A stretch of 9,058 bases of DNA, taken from the NCBI GenBank assembly GCA_946479705.1, contig CAMLHI010000066.1, forward strand, positions 1 to 9,058. Reading direction: 5' to 3'. The translations under genes were made by a program, and so were the position numbers. This DNA comes from an uncultured Oxalobacteraceae bacterium. Its GTDB lineage: Bacteria; Pseudomonadota; Gammaproteobacteria; Burkholderiales; Burkholderiaceae. The notes beneath the pieces were generated by a model. It was given only the letters and a program-made list of their open reading frames with translations, did not search any database and was not told where the DNA came from. Within the stretch, counting starts at the first letter, position 1. Every line of letters begins with the position of its first letter. This document shows positions 1-7,708 of this stretch, in pieces.

Positions 1-40
1 AACGTTTACGAACGCCCGCACGATTGTTTTCGAGTGGAGC

Positions 41-68
41 GTGCTTTTTGTGTTTTATTGGGTATAAT
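41..68 (+). promoter_or_regulatory. Candidate promoter of the cold-shock gene
   Basis: A perfect sigma-70 -10 hexamer TATAAT lies at 63-68. No good -35 box is visible: the best placed hexamer, GTGCTT at 41-46, gives a 16-bp spacer and matches poorly. The stretch before the -10 is T-rich. Transcription would start near 75, giving a leader of about 105 nt before the ATG at 182. A strong -10 with a long leader is usual for cspA-type genes. The -10 is seen; the start site is inferred. Confidence 0.65.
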
Positions 69-74
69 GCGGGA

Positions 75-181
75 TCGTTGGATTCGAGGTAGTAAGTGCA
101 GTCTGTCTGTCATTTCTTTCTTGCTTCTTTAAACGATCTAAAACGGGCGCAAGCCCAACTTAACTGAAATAGGAAATTGTA
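75..181 (+). promoter_or_regulatory. Long 5' leader of the cold-shock mRNA
   Basis: The stretch from the predicted transcript start to the ATG holds three visible elements. First is an almost pure pyrimidine run at 101-130. Second is a compact hairpin at 145-156, GGGC-GCAA-GCCC, whose GCAA loop fits the stable GNRA tetraloop pattern. Third is a Shine-Dalgarno AGGAAA at 171-176. Long leaders in cspA-family mRNAs are known to control stability and translation by temperature, and cold-shock proteins bind pyrimidine-rich single-stranded RNA, so autoregulation is plausible. No specific Rfam family is claimed. Confidence 0.5.
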
Positions 182-385
182 ATGGCAACTGGCATCGTAA
201 AATGGTTCAATGATTCGAAGGGTTTCGGCTTTATTACCCCTGACGAAGGCGGCGAAGATCTGTTCGCTCACTTCTCGGCAATTCAGTCGGCCGGCTTCAA
301 ATCGCTGCAAGAGAACCAGCGCGTCTCTTTCGAAGTTACCGCCGGCCCTAAAGGCAAGCAAGCTTCGAACATTCAGCCGCTGTAA
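182..385 (+). CDS. cspA: Cold shock protein, CspA family
   Basis: This is a single-domain cold-shock protein of 67 residues, the normal length for the family: a five-stranded OB-fold that binds single-stranded RNA and DNA in the cytoplasm and acts as an RNA chaperone. Both nucleic-acid-binding motifs are intact: RNP1 KGFGFI at residues 13-18 and RNP2 DLFAHF at 26-31, with the aromatic surface W8, F15, F17, F28 and F31. The N-terminal GIVKWFN is typical. The start is set by AGGAAA at 171-176, 5 nt before the ATG. It is monocistronic: strong -10 upstream, terminator directly downstream. The family is certain. The symbol is a generic family name, because bacteria carry several near-identical paralogues and the window does not show whether this one is cold-induced or constitutive. 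Confidence 0.95.
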   Translation: MATGIVKWFNDSKGFGFITPDEGGEDLFAHFSAIQSAGFKSLQENQRVSFEVTAGPKGKQASNIQPL

Positions 386-408
386 TATTAGCTGAGTCTA
401 CGACTAAG

Positions 409-437
409 AAAATCCTCGGTTTCCGAGGATTTTTTTT
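409..437 (+). terminator. Rho-independent terminator, probably bidirectional
   Basis: The stem AATCCTCGG (411-419) pairs perfectly with CCGAGGATT (423-431) around a TTT loop, and AA 409-410 can add two more pairs. An 8-nt T run (430-437) follows for the cold-shock transcript. On the minus strand the same hairpin is followed by TTTTCTT, so it can also end the convergent lysR-type transcript, whose stop codon lies 24 nt away at 461-463. Confidence 0.93.
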
Positions 438-460
438 CGTCTGTACTATCCGTAACACCT

Positions 461-1375
461 TTATGTTCGGCCCGCCTTCTTCCAGTAGTCGGCCTGCGCG
501 TAGGTGTGGCGCAGGAAGTCCACCAGCGCACGGATGCGCAGCGGTAAGTGACGCCGCTGGGCGAACACCGCATGGATGTCGTTGCCCGGCGCCGCATACG
601 CGTCGAGCACGGTGCGCAGGCGTCCGGCCTGGATCTCCGCCCCCACTTCCCACATCGAACGCCACGCCAGGCCCTTGCCGGCCAGCGCCCAGTCGTGCAG
701 CACCTCGCCGTCGTTGCAGACCATATTGCCCGCCACTTTCAGTGTCACCAGCTTGCCGTGTTCGCGGAAGGTCCAGCCGCGCTGGCTGCCTTCGCTGCTG
801 ATGGCCAGGCAGTTGTGGCGGGCCAGCTCGGCCAGGCTGTCCGGCGTGCCGTGGCGGCCCAAATAGGCCGGGGAGGCCACCACCACGCGATGGTTGTCGG
901 CCAGCTTGACGGCCACCAGGTTCGAGTCCGACAGGCTGGCGATGCGGATCGCCACGTCCACCCCTTCGCCCACCACATCGACCACGCGGTCGTTCAGGTT
1001 CAGGTTGACCGTCACTTCGCGGTGCTCGGCCAGGAAGGAGGGCAGCAGCGGGGCCACGTGCTGGCGCCCGAAACCGGCCGGGGCCGACACCAGCAAATGC
1101 CCGCTGGCCTTGGCACTGCGCGCGGCCACCGCGGTTTCGGCTTCCTCCAGGTCGGTGAGGATGCGCTGGCAATCTTCCAGGAAGGCGCTGCCCTCGTCGG
1201 TGAGGGCCAGCTTGCGCGTGGTGCGCTGCAGCAGCTTGACCCCCAAACGCTGTTCCAGCGCGTCCAGGCGGCGGCCGATCATGGCCGGAGCGATGCCCTC
1301 GGCGCGCGCCGCCGCCGACAGGCTGCCGCGCGCCACCACCTCGACAAAAGTGGCGATCTGACGAAATTGACCCAT
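461..1375 (-). CDS. LysR-type transcriptional regulator, CrgA-like group
   Basis: This is a 304-residue DNA-binding regulator of normal LysR length. The winged helix-turn-helix covers about residues 1-60 (recognition segment SLSAAARAEGIAPAMIGRRL at 18-37, then the usual RTTRKLALTDEG at 51-62). A linker helix of about 65-90 follows, then a periplasmic-binding-protein-like effector domain from about 92 that begins GHLLVSAPAGFGR, as in the CrgA-like subgroup. The start is ATG, with GGAG (minus strand, 1384-1387) 8 nt upstream. It is divergent from malate synthase with 175 bp between the starts, the classic arrangement of a LysR protein with its target, and the shared region has two inverted repeats with T-N11-A. 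Control of malate synthase and of itself is therefore likely but inferred. The inducer cannot be read from the sequence. Confidence 0.93.
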   Translation of the reverse strand: MGQFRQIATFVEVVARGSLSAAARAEGIAPAMIGRRLDALEQRLGVKLLQRTTRKLALTDEGSAFLEDCQRILTDLEEAETAVAARSAKASGHLLVSAPAGFGRQHVAPLLPSFLAEHREVTVNLNLNDRVVDVVGEGVDVAIRIASLSDSNLVAVKLADNHRVVVASPAYLGRHGTPDSLAELARHNCLAISSEGSQRGWTFREHGKLVTLKVAGNMVCNDGEVLHDWALAGKGLAWRSMWEVGAEIQAGRLRTVLDAYAAPGNDIHAVFAQRRHLPLRIRALVDFLRHTYAQADYWKKAGRT

Positions 1376-1390
1376 GGTCCGCGCTCCACG

Positions 1391-1413
1391 ATCTGTGACA
1401 AAAACGCACAGAT
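1391..1413. promoter_or_regulatory. Inverted repeat, candidate LysR operator near lysR
   Basis: ATCTGTG (1391-1397) and CACAGAT (1407-1413) form a perfect 7-bp inverted repeat with a 9-bp A-rich spacer. It includes a T-N11-A pair (T1396, A1408), the core of LysR-type binding sites. It lies 15 bp upstream of the lysR-type start codon and overlaps its leader, a position that suits autorepression. The symmetry is seen; the binding is inferred. Confidence 0.5.
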
Positions 1414-1423
1414 GAATGTATTA

Positions 1424-1452
1424 AATGTCTCGTTTAGCTACCTGTCAGTCAA
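1424..1452 (-). promoter_or_regulatory. Weak candidate promoter for the LysR-type gene
   Basis: On the minus strand TTGACT (1452-1447) matches the -35 consensus at 5 of 6 positions. At 17-bp spacing the -10 position is GACATT (1429-1424), which matches TATAAT only at positions 2, 4 and 6. No better pair stands out between the two genes on this strand. Confidence 0.3.
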
Positions 1453-1465
1453 TATACTGGATGTC

Positions 1466-1494
1466 ATGTGCATCGCACAATCGTCGCCTATACT
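1466..1494 (+). promoter_or_regulatory. Candidate malate synthase promoter
   Basis: TATACT at 1489-1494 is a good -10 hexamer. The -35 position (about 1466-1471) has no consensus match, which suits a promoter that depends on an activator. This position is covered by the inverted repeat at 1467-1479. The predicted transcript start near 1501 would leave a leader of about 50 nt. A second TATACT lies at 1453-1458, also without a good -35, and could be an alternative. Confidence 0.45.
1467..1479. promoter_or_regulatory. Inverted repeat TGTGC-N3-GCACA, candidate operator at the malate synthase -35
   Basis: TGTGC (1467-1471) and GCACA (1475-1479) form a perfect 5-bp inverted repeat whose outer pair is T-N11-A. 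It overlaps the expected -35 of the malate synthase promoter, where a LysR-type activator commonly contacts polymerase. Its TGTG/CACA half-sites echo those of the repeat at 1391-1413, but with a 5-bp rather than 9-bp gap, so the same protein binding both is not assured. Confidence 0.42.
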
Positions 1495-1550
1495 GAAGGC
1501 GTTTGTGCCAGCCCAACCTTTCCATTTACTTACATCAAACAGGAGCACCC

Positions 1551-3140
1551 ATGAGCATCGCCACCCCCGAGGGACTGCAGATTACCGCCGAGATCAAGCC
1601 TGGTTACGAACAGATTCTCACGCCGCAGGCCCTGGCGCTGGTGGCCAAGCTGACGCGCGCCTTCGAGCCGCGCCGCCAGGAACTGCTGGCCGTGCGCGCC
1701 GAGCGCGCCAGGCGCCTGGATGCCGGCGCGCGTCCCGATTTCCTGGCCGATACCGCGCACATCCGCGCCGGCGACTGGAAGATCGCGCCGATCCCGCCGG
1801 CGCTGGAATGCCGCCGCGTGGAAATCACCGGGCCGGTCGAGCGCAAGATGGTCATCAATGCCTTCAATTCGGGCGCCGACAGCTATATGACCGACTTCGA
1901 GGATTCCAACACACCCAACTGGGACAACCAGATCACTGGCCAGATCAATATGCGCGACGCCGTGCGCCGCACGATCTCGCTGGAGCAGAACGGCAAGGTC
2001 TACAAGCTCAACGACAAGATCGCCACCCTGGTGGTGCGTCCGCGCGGCTGGCACCTGGACGAAAAGCACGTGCTGGTGGACGGCAAGCGCATCTCCGGCG
2101 GCATCTTCGACTTCGCCCTGTTCATGGTGCACAACGCCAAGGAGCAGCTGGCGCGCGGCGCCGGTCCCTACTTCTACCTGCCGAAGATGGAATCGCACCT
2201 GGAAGCGCGCCTGTGGAACGACATCTTCGTCATGACCCAGCAGGAGCTGGGCCTGGCCCAAGGCACCATCAAGGCCACGGTGCTGATCGAAACCATCCTG
2301 GCCGCCTTCGAGATGGACGAGATCCTGTACGAACTGCGCGAGCACAGCGCCGGCCTGAACGCCGGCCGCTGGGACTACATTTTCTCGTGCATCAAGAAGT
2401 TCAAGCTCGACAAGGATTTCTGCCTGGCCGACCGTCCCAAGGTGACCATGACCTCGCCCTTCATGCGCGCCTACGCGCTGCTGCTGCTCAAGACCTGCCA
2501 CAAGCGCGGCGCGCCGGCCATCGGCGGCATGTCGGCCCTCATCCCGATCAAGAACGACCCGGAAAAGAACGAAGTGGCCATGGGCGGTGTACGCAACGAC
2601 AAGGCGCGCGACGCCACCGACGGCTACGACGGCGGCTGGGTCGCGCACCCGGGCCTGGTCGATCTCGCGATGGGCGAATTCAAGAAGGTGCTGGGCGACC
2701 GTCCGAACCAGATCGACAAGCGGCGCGACGACATCCAGGTCACGGCCAGCGAACTGCTGGACTTCAAGCCCGAAACCCCGATCACCGAGGCCGGCCTGCG
2801 CTACAACATCAACGTCGGCATCCACTACCTGGGCAGCTGGCTGACCGGCAATGGCTGCGTGCCGATCCATAATCTCATGGAGGACGCCGCCACGGCCGAG
2901 ATCAGCCGCTCGCAAGTGTGGCAGTGGATCCGATCGCCCAAGGGCGTGCTGGAAGACGGCCGCAAGGTCACGGCCGACATGGTGCGCGCCATGATTCCGG
3001 AGGAGCTGGCCAAGGTCAAGCAGGTGGCACCGAACGGCGACAATCCGGGCTACGCGCGCGCGGCCCAGATCTTCGAGGAGATGTCGACCTCGGAATCGTT
3101 CGCCGAGTTCCTGACCCTGCCGCTGTACGAAGAGATCTAA
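1551..3140 (+). CDS. aceB: Malate synthase A
   Basis: This enzyme condenses glyoxylate with acetyl-CoA to give malate and CoA, the second step of the glyoxylate shunt, which allows growth on acetate and fatty acids. The 529-residue length fits the A isoform; the G isoform is about 720. Family marks in order: NAFNSGADSYMTDFEDSNTP at 103-122; VRPRGWH at 162-168 with the active-site arginine; PKMES at 211-215; LIET at 245-248 with the metal-binding glutamate E247; the signature GLNAGRWDYIFS at 268-279 with the second metal ligand D275; and MEDAATAEISR at 443-453 with the catalytic aspartate D445. No key residue is missing. The ATG at 1551 follows AGGAG (1541-1545) by 5 nt; an in-frame TTG at 1503 has no ribosome binding site and adds no family sequence, so I rejected it. 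Isocitrate lyase is not in the window. Regulation probably involves the divergent LysR-type protein. Confidence 0.97.
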   Translation: MSIATPEGLQITAEIKPGYEQILTPQALALVAKLTRAFEPRRQELLAVRAERARRLDAGARPDFLADTAHIRAGDWKIAPIPPALECRRVEITGPVERKMVINAFNSGADSYMTDFEDSNTPNWDNQITGQINMRDAVRRTISLEQNGKVYKLNDKIATLVVRPRGWHLDEKHVLVDGKRISGGIFDFALFMVHNAKEQLARGAGPYFYLPKMESHLEARLWNDIFVMTQQELGLAQGTIKATVLIETILAAFEMDEILYELREHSAGLNAGRWDYIFSCIKKFKLDKDFCLADRPKVTMTSPFMRAYALLLLKTCHKRGAPAIGGMSALIPIKNDPEKNEVAMGGVRNDKARDATDGYDGGWVAHPGLVDLAMGEFKKVLGDRPNQIDKRRDDIQVTASELLDFKPETPITEAGLRYNINVGIHYLGSWLTGNGCVPIHNLMEDAATAEISRSQVWQWIRSPKGVLEDGRKVTADMVRAMIPEELAKVKQVAPNGDNPGYARAAQIFEEMSTSESFAEFLTLPLYEEI

Positions 3141-3162
3141 GCTTCGCGCTTGAAGGTCATCG

Positions 3163-3202
3163 ACCCGTCCTCCACGCCGAACGCGCGGACGACGGGTTTT
3201 TT
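3163..3202 (+). terminator. Rho-independent terminator of malate synthase
   Basis: ACCCGTC (3163-3169) pairs perfectly with GACGGGT (3191-3197), with a shorter internal stem possible in the 21-nt loop, followed by TTTTTT at 3197-3202. The last T is also the first base of the plus-strand triplet that forms the stop codon of the convergent kinase gene. On the minus strand no T run follows the hairpin, so it should act only on the malate synthase transcript. Confidence 0.8.
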
Positions 3203-6200
3203 CATGCCCGCAGCAGCTTGGCCTGGCGGCCGAGAATCAGTTCGGCGAACTGCGCGGCCGGCACCGCCGGGCTCAGATAGTAACCCTGCAGCAGGTCGCA
3301 CTGCTGGGCGCGCAGGAAGGTCAGCTGGGCTTCGGTCTCGACGCCCTCGGCCACCACTTCCAGGCGCAGGCTATGCGCCAGCGCGATGATGCCGGCGATG
3401 ATGGCCGCGTCGTCGGCATCCTGCGGCACGTCGCGCACGAAGGAGCGGTCGATCTTGATGATATCGACCGGGAAGCGCTTCAGGTAGGACAGCGAGGAAT
3501 AGCCGGTGCCGAAGTCGTCGATCGACAGGCGCACGCCGAGCTGGCGCAGGCGGTGCAGGGCCTGCAGGGTATCCTGGGCATGCTCCATCAGGGTGCTCTC
3601 GGTGATCTCCAGCTCCAGCAGGCCGGCCGGCAGCTCGGTATCGCGCAGCACGCTTTCGACGGTGTCGGCGAAATTCTTTTGCAGCAGCTGGCGCACCGAC
3701 AGGTTGACCGCCACGCGCATCGGCGGCAGGCCCTGGTCGAGCCACACGCGCAGCTGGGCGCAGGCGGTGCGCAGCACGAATTCGCCGAGCGGGTTAATCA
3801 GCCCGGTTTCCTCGGCCAGCGGGATGAACTCGACCGGCGGGACCATGCCGCGGGTGGCGTGCTTCCAGCGCACCAGCGCTTCCATGCCGACGATCTGCTG
3901 GGTGTCCAGGCGCGCCTGCGGCTGGTAATACACTTCCAGTTCCTGATGCTCCAGCGCGCGCCGCAGGTCGCTCTCCAGACGCACGTGTTCGGAGATGGTC
4001 TGCTCCATCGACGCTTCATAGAACTGGAAGCCGGTGTTGGTCTTCTTGGCGCGGTACATGGCACTGTCGGCGTGCTTGACCAGGCTCGGGACATCCGGGC
4101 CGTCGTGCGGATACATGGCGATGCCGACGCTGCTGGTCACGAAAATATCGTGGCCGTCGATCTGGAAGGGCGCGGCCAGCGCGCGGCAGATGCTCTGGGC
4201 CGCCGCCGCCGCCGGCGCCGGACCGTCGATCTCGCTCAGGACCACGGTGAACTCGTCGCCCCCCAAGCGCGCCACCAGGTCGATATTGCGCACCGCGCGG
4301 CGCACCCGCTGGGCCACCGCCACCAGCAGGCGGTCGCCGACATCGTGGCCGAGATTGTCGTTGACGTACTTGAAGCGGTCCAGGTCCATGAACAGCACCG
4401 CCAGCAGCGAATCCTTGGCGCGCGCCGTCTCGACCGCCTGGCCCAGCAGGTCGAAGAACAGGGTGCGGTTGGGCAGGCCGGTGAGCAGGTCGTTATAGGC
4501 CAGGTGGCGGATGCGCTTCTCGGCGCGGTTGGCCTCGATGATGCGGCGCACCCGCTGCGACAGCACGGCATAGTGGATCGGCTTGGGAATGTAGTCGCTG
4601 GCGCCGGCCGCGAAGGCCCGCTCGACCGAGGAATTGTCTTCCAGCGCGGTGATCATCAGCACCGGAATGGCGGGCCCGCCGGGCAGCTCCTGCAGGCGCG
4701 CGCAGGCGGTAAAGCCATCCATCACCGGCATCACGGCATCCATCAGGATCACGTCGGGCCGGAAGCGCTTGAGCATCGTGATCGCCTGGGCGCCGTCGGC
4801 CGCTTCCTCGACCCGGAAGCCGTCGCGCTGCAGGGTATGGCGCAGGGTGCTGCGGGTGCTGCGGTCGTCGTCGACGATGAGCACCTGCGGCAGGTCGTCG
4901 CTGCCGCCGTCGGCCAGCATCTCGCCGCCGCCGGCTTCCTGGGCCAGGGCGTGCGCGACGGCGTTATAGGCGATGCGCAGGCGCGGCAGCAGCGGGGCCG
5001 CCAGCTCGGGCGTGGCGGCGAGCGCAAATTCCTCGGCCTCCTTGGCCAGCTGGGCCAGCTGCACCGCCCCCAGGTTGCCGGACGAGCCCTTGATGGCATG
5101 GGCCTTGGCGCGCGCCGCTTCGGCGTCGCCGGCCGCCACGGCCAGTTCCAGGTCGTGCAGATACTGCGGGGTGTCCTCGAGGAAGGGGCCGATCGCTTGC
5201 GGCAGCGAGGGACCCATGATCTCGCGCAGCTTGGCGAAGATTTCCTGGTCGAGCGCGGCGTCGGCGTGTTCCTCGACACGCTCGGCATGGCCGGCCGGCG
5301 TGCGCGCCTCGACGCCGCGCGGCAGCCAGCGTTCCAGCTTCTGGCGCAGTTCCACCAGGGTGATCGGCTTGGCCAGGTAGTCGTCCATGCCGGCCGCCAG
5401 GCACTTCTCGGCATCGCCGCGCTGGGTGTTGGCGGTCATCGCCACCAGCGGCGTGCGCCGTCCCAGCGGCTCTTCGTACGCGCGGATGTGGGCGGTGGCT
5501 TCATAGCCGTCCATCTCCGGCATGCTGCAGTCCATCAGGATCAGGTCGAACTCGCGCGCGCGCGCCGCGTCCAGCGCTTCGCGGCCATTGGAAGCGAATT
5601 CGCACGAGCAGCCGTTCATCGCCAGCATGCCGGCGGCCACCATCTGGTTGGTGCGGTTGTCCTCGGCCACCAGGATGCGGAAGCCTTTGCGGTCCGGTAC
5701 CGCGGCGGCGGGCTGTTCGGCCTCGGCGGCGCGGGCGCCGGCCAGCAGGTCCTGCAGCGCGACCAGCAGGCGCTCCGCGCGCAGCGGCTTGCCCAGCGTC
5801 GCGTAGCCGTCCACCAGGTTGCCGCCCGCCGGTGAGCCGAAGCGGTCGAGGATCAGCACGCGGGTGCCCGGCACCTGCTGCTCGACCTGGCGCGTCAGGT
5901 CGTTGCCGTCGTCGTCGAGGGCGCCGATGTCCATCGCCAGGATCTGGTAGGGACGGTTGTCGGCCGCGCCCAGCGCCAGCTGGCGCAGCGCTTCGCCGCC
6001 CCAGCGGGTGGCGTGGCAGTCGATGCCGTGACGGTTCAGGGTCTGGCAGAAGAAGTTGCGTACTACCTCGCTTGGGTCGACCAGCACGACGCGCAGGCCG
6101 GCCAGGGACGGGAAGGCCGGGTCGGGCGCGCGCTCGTGCGCGGGAGCGCAGCGCACCGTGAAGGTGAAGGTGGTGCCTTCGCCCAGGGCGCTGGTGACGC

Positions 6201-7704
6201 CGATATCGCCACCCATCAGGCCGACCAGCTGCTTGCAGATCGCCAGGCCAAGGCCGGTGCCGCCGTATTTGCGGGTGGTGGACGGATCGGCCTGAGCGAA
6301 GGACTGGAACAGGTTTGCCTGGTGGTCCGCACTCATGCCGATGCCGGTATCGCGCACCGAAAAGCGGATGCCGAACGATTCGCCGTAGGGCTCGCCGTAC
6401 GGTTCGTCGCGGGGTTCGCCGAACGCCTCGCTGTCCGCCGCTTGCGGCGCGGAGCGCGGCTCGCCGGGCACGCGTTCGATCTTCACTTCCACTTCGCCGT
6501 GTTCGGTGAATTTGACGGCGTTGCCGAGCAGGTTGATGAGCAGCTGGCGCAGGCGCAGCGAGTCGCCGCGTACGCGCGCCGGCACGTCGGCGGCCACCAG
6601 GTAGCCCAGCTCGACGTCGCGGACCTGGGCCTGCTTGGCCACCAGTTCGATGACTTCCTCGAGCAGCTTGCGCAGGTCGAAATCGACCTCGTCGAGCGAC
6701 AGCTTGCCCGCTTCCATCTTGGAGAAGTCGAGGATATTGTTGATCAACTCGATCAGGGTGCGCGATGAATTCCAGGCCACCTCGACGCACTCGGCCTGGC
6801 GCTTGTTCAAGCTCATTTCCTTGAGCATGTCGAGCATGCCGACCACGCCGTTGAGCGGGGTGCGCACTTCATGGCTGACGGTCGCGGCGAACTGCGCCTT
6901 CATGTGGGCCATGCTGACGGCGGCGTCGCGCGATTCCTTCAATTCGGCCTCGCGCTGTTCCAGCACATTCATCATCTTGTTGAAGGCGACCGCCATTTCG
7001 ATCAGGTCGCGCGGGCCGGCCGGCGCGGCGCGCATGCCCGACTCGCCCGATTCGGCGCGCCGCATCAGGTTCGACAGCGCATTGAGGGGATTGATCATGT
7101 GGCGCGTAAGCAGGCGCACCACGGCCAGCAGGATCACCGCGAACGACAGGGTGATGGCCAGATTGCCGAGCAGGAGCGACCAGGTCAGGCGCTTGAGGGT
7201 GTGCTTGCCGATCGCCACATGCACATAGCCGAGCAGCTGGGGTTTCGATTCCTGCAGCTCGAAGGGCGAGGCGTCGCCCTGGCCGCCGAACACCGGGGCG
7301 GCGAAGCGCCAGGCATCGTCCGATTCGGCCGCCAGGGCCGCGCGCGCAAGCGGCTCGCGCAACGCCGGCGCCAGATCGGCCTTGCCGCCCGGCTGACCCT
7401 TCGACAGCAGCACCACATGGCGCGCATCGGTGATCTGCACGCTCAGCACGTCCGGGAAGGTGAGGGTGGTGGCGACCACGTCGTGGGCATTCTCGGCCGA
7501 GTGGTACAGCAGCGCCAGGGTACTCTGGCGCGCCAGGTTCTCGGCAATGCGCTGGCCCTGCTCGACGAAATAATCGCGCATGCGCGAACTGGCTTCCCAG
7601 GAGTTGATCAGCGACGAAAACAGGGCCAGGCCGAGAATCGCCGCCGATACCAGCACGGTGAGCTGGCGGCGGAATCCGGTGCGGCTTAGGAAGTGATGGA
7701 ACAT
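3202..7704 (-). CDS. Membrane hybrid sensor kinase with full phosphorelay and GGDEF-EAL output
   Basis: This 1500-residue inner-membrane protein joins a BarA-like tripartite kinase to a REC-GGDEF-EAL c-di-GMP module. Order: TM1 15-34; periplasmic sensor 37-170 (CHASE8-like in my judgement); TM2 173-199; HAMP about 200-252; HisKA with H278 in [10 protein letters not shown]; HATPase about 378-520 with N395, G1 box DTGIG 452-456 and G2 GGTGLGLAI; degenerate receiver 536-655; canonical receiver 675-794 (E681, D682, D725, T757, K779); Hpt about 815-905 with H869 in HAIKGSSGN; receiver 938-1055 (D945, D946, D989, T1019, K1041); GGDEF about 1062-1230 with RLGGDEF 1146-1152 and I-site RNID 1139-1142; EAL about 1240-1487 with E1275, N1334, E1366, D1396, D1397, K1417, E1453 and Q1473. 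Both output domains look catalytically intact. The likely relay is H278 to D725 to H869 to D989. The ATG lies 4 nt after the upstream gene's stop, with GGAG at 7715-7718, which suggests translational coupling. The ATPase domain carries a tetrapeptide-repeat insert. Confidence 0.93.
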   Translation of the reverse strand: MFHHFLSRTGFRRQLTVLVSAAILGLALFSSLINSWEASSRMRDYFVEQGQRIAENLARQSTLALLYHSAENAHDVVATTLTFPDVLSVQITDARHVVLLSKGQPGGKADLAPALREPLARAALAAESDDAWRFAAPVFGGQGDASPFELQESKPQLLGYVHVAIGKHTLKRLTWSLLLGNLAITLSFAVILLAVVRLLTRHMINPLNALSNLMRRAESGESGMRAAPAGPRDLIEMAVAFNKMMNVLEQREAELKESRDAAVSMAHMKAQFAATVSHEVRTPLNGVVGMLDMLKEMSLNKRQAECVEVAWNSSRTLIELINNILDFSKMEAGKLSLDEVDFDLRKLLEEVIELVAKQAQVRDVELGYLVAADVPARVRGDSLRLRQLLINLLGNAVKFTEHGEVEVKIERVPGEPRSAPQAADSEAFGEPRDEPYGEPYGESFGIRFSVRDTGIGMSADHQANLFQSFAQADPSTTRKYGGTGLGLAICKQLVGLMGGDIGVTSALGEGTTFTFTVRCAPAHERAPDPAFPSLAGLRVVLVDPSEVVRNFFCQTLNRHGIDCHATRWGGEALRQLALGAADNRPYQILAMDIGALDDDGNDLTRQVEQQVPGTRVLILDRFGSPAGGNLVDGYATLGKPLRAERLLVALQDLLAGARAAEAEQPAAAVPDRKGFRILVAEDNRTNQMVAAGMLAMNGCSCEFASNGREALDAARAREFDLILMDCSMPEMDGYEATAHIRAYEEPLGRRTPLVAMTANTQRGDAEKCLAAGMDDYLAKPITLVELRQKLERWLPRGVEARTPAGHAERVEEHADAALDQEIFAKLREIMGPSLPQAIGPFLEDTPQYLHDLELAVAAGDAEAARAKAHAIKGSSGNLGAVQLAQLAKEAEEFALAATPELAAPLLPRLRIAYNAVAHALAQEAGGGEMLADGGSDDLPQVLIVDDDRSTRSTLRHTLQRDGFRVEEAADGAQAITMLKRFRPDVILMDAVMPVMDGFTACARLQELPGGPAIPVLMITALEDNSSVERAFAAGASDYIPKPIHYAVLSQRVRRIIEANRAEKRIRHLAYNDLLTGLPNRTLFFDLLGQAVETARAKDSLLAVLFMDLDRFKYVNDNLGHDVGDRLLVAVAQRVRRAVRNIDLVARLGGDEFTVVLSEIDGPAPAAAAAQSICRALAAPFQIDGHDIFVTSSVGIAMYPHDGPDVPSLVKHADSAMYRAKKTNTGFQFYEASMEQTISEHVRLESDLRRALEHQELEVYYQPQARLDTQQIVGMEALVRWKHATRGMVPPVEFIPLAEETGLINPLGEFVLRTACAQLRVWLDQGLPPMRVAVNLSVRQLLQKNFADTVESVLRDTELPAGLLELEITESTLMEHAQDTLQALHRLRQLGVRLSIDDFGTGYSSLSYLKRFPVDIIKIDRSFVRDVPQDADDAAIIAGIIALAHSLRLEVVAEGVETEAQLTFLRAQQCDLLQGYYLSPAVPAAQFAELILGRQAKLLRA
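6373..6432 (-). repeat. Five 12-nt in-frame repeats coding an acidic tetrapeptide
   Basis: Five adjacent 12-nt units (6373-6384, 6385-6396, 6397-6408, 6409-6420, 6421-6432) encode kinase residues 425-444 as [16 protein letters not shown] and GESF, with glutamate always second. They lie in the ATPase domain between the N box (N395) and the G1 box (D452), where HATPase domains normally have only a short strand-turn segment. Imperfect units point to an old minisatellite expansion. An effect on ATP binding or kinase control is possible but unproven. Confidence 0.75.
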
Positions 7705-7708
7705 CAGA

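Noticed and set aside
110..361. An 83-codon minus-strand frame over the cold-shock gene
   Set aside because: It lies opposite a certain CspA-family gene and its upstream leader, with no recognisable domain.
1503..1550. Upstream TTG start for malate synthase
   Set aside because: It would add 16 residues with no family similarity, lacks a ribosome binding site and would begin almost at the predicted transcript start; the ATG at 1551 has AGGAG at ideal spacing.
548..2872. A 774-codon plus-strand open frame spanning the regulator and part of malate synthase
   Set aside because: It overlaps the two well-recognised genes in other frames, its translation is low-complexity and rich in Arg, Ala, His and Gly, and it matches no family. 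Long stop-free shadows are expected at this GC content.
1530..2915. A 461-codon minus-strand open frame opposite malate synthase
   Set aside because: It is an antisense shadow of a protein with an intact malate synthase signature, and it shows no motif or ribosome binding site of its own.
3163..3202. Hairpin considered as a bidirectional terminator serving the kinase gene
   Set aside because: After the hairpin on the minus strand the sequence is mixed, with no T run, so only the malate synthase direction is supported.
3373..5835. An 820-codon plus-strand open frame opposite the kinase
   Set aside because: Its composition (His, Gln, Arg, Gly and Ala repeats) is typical of the antisense of GC-rich coding DNA; the minus-strand frame carries all conserved kinase, GGDEF and EAL motifs.
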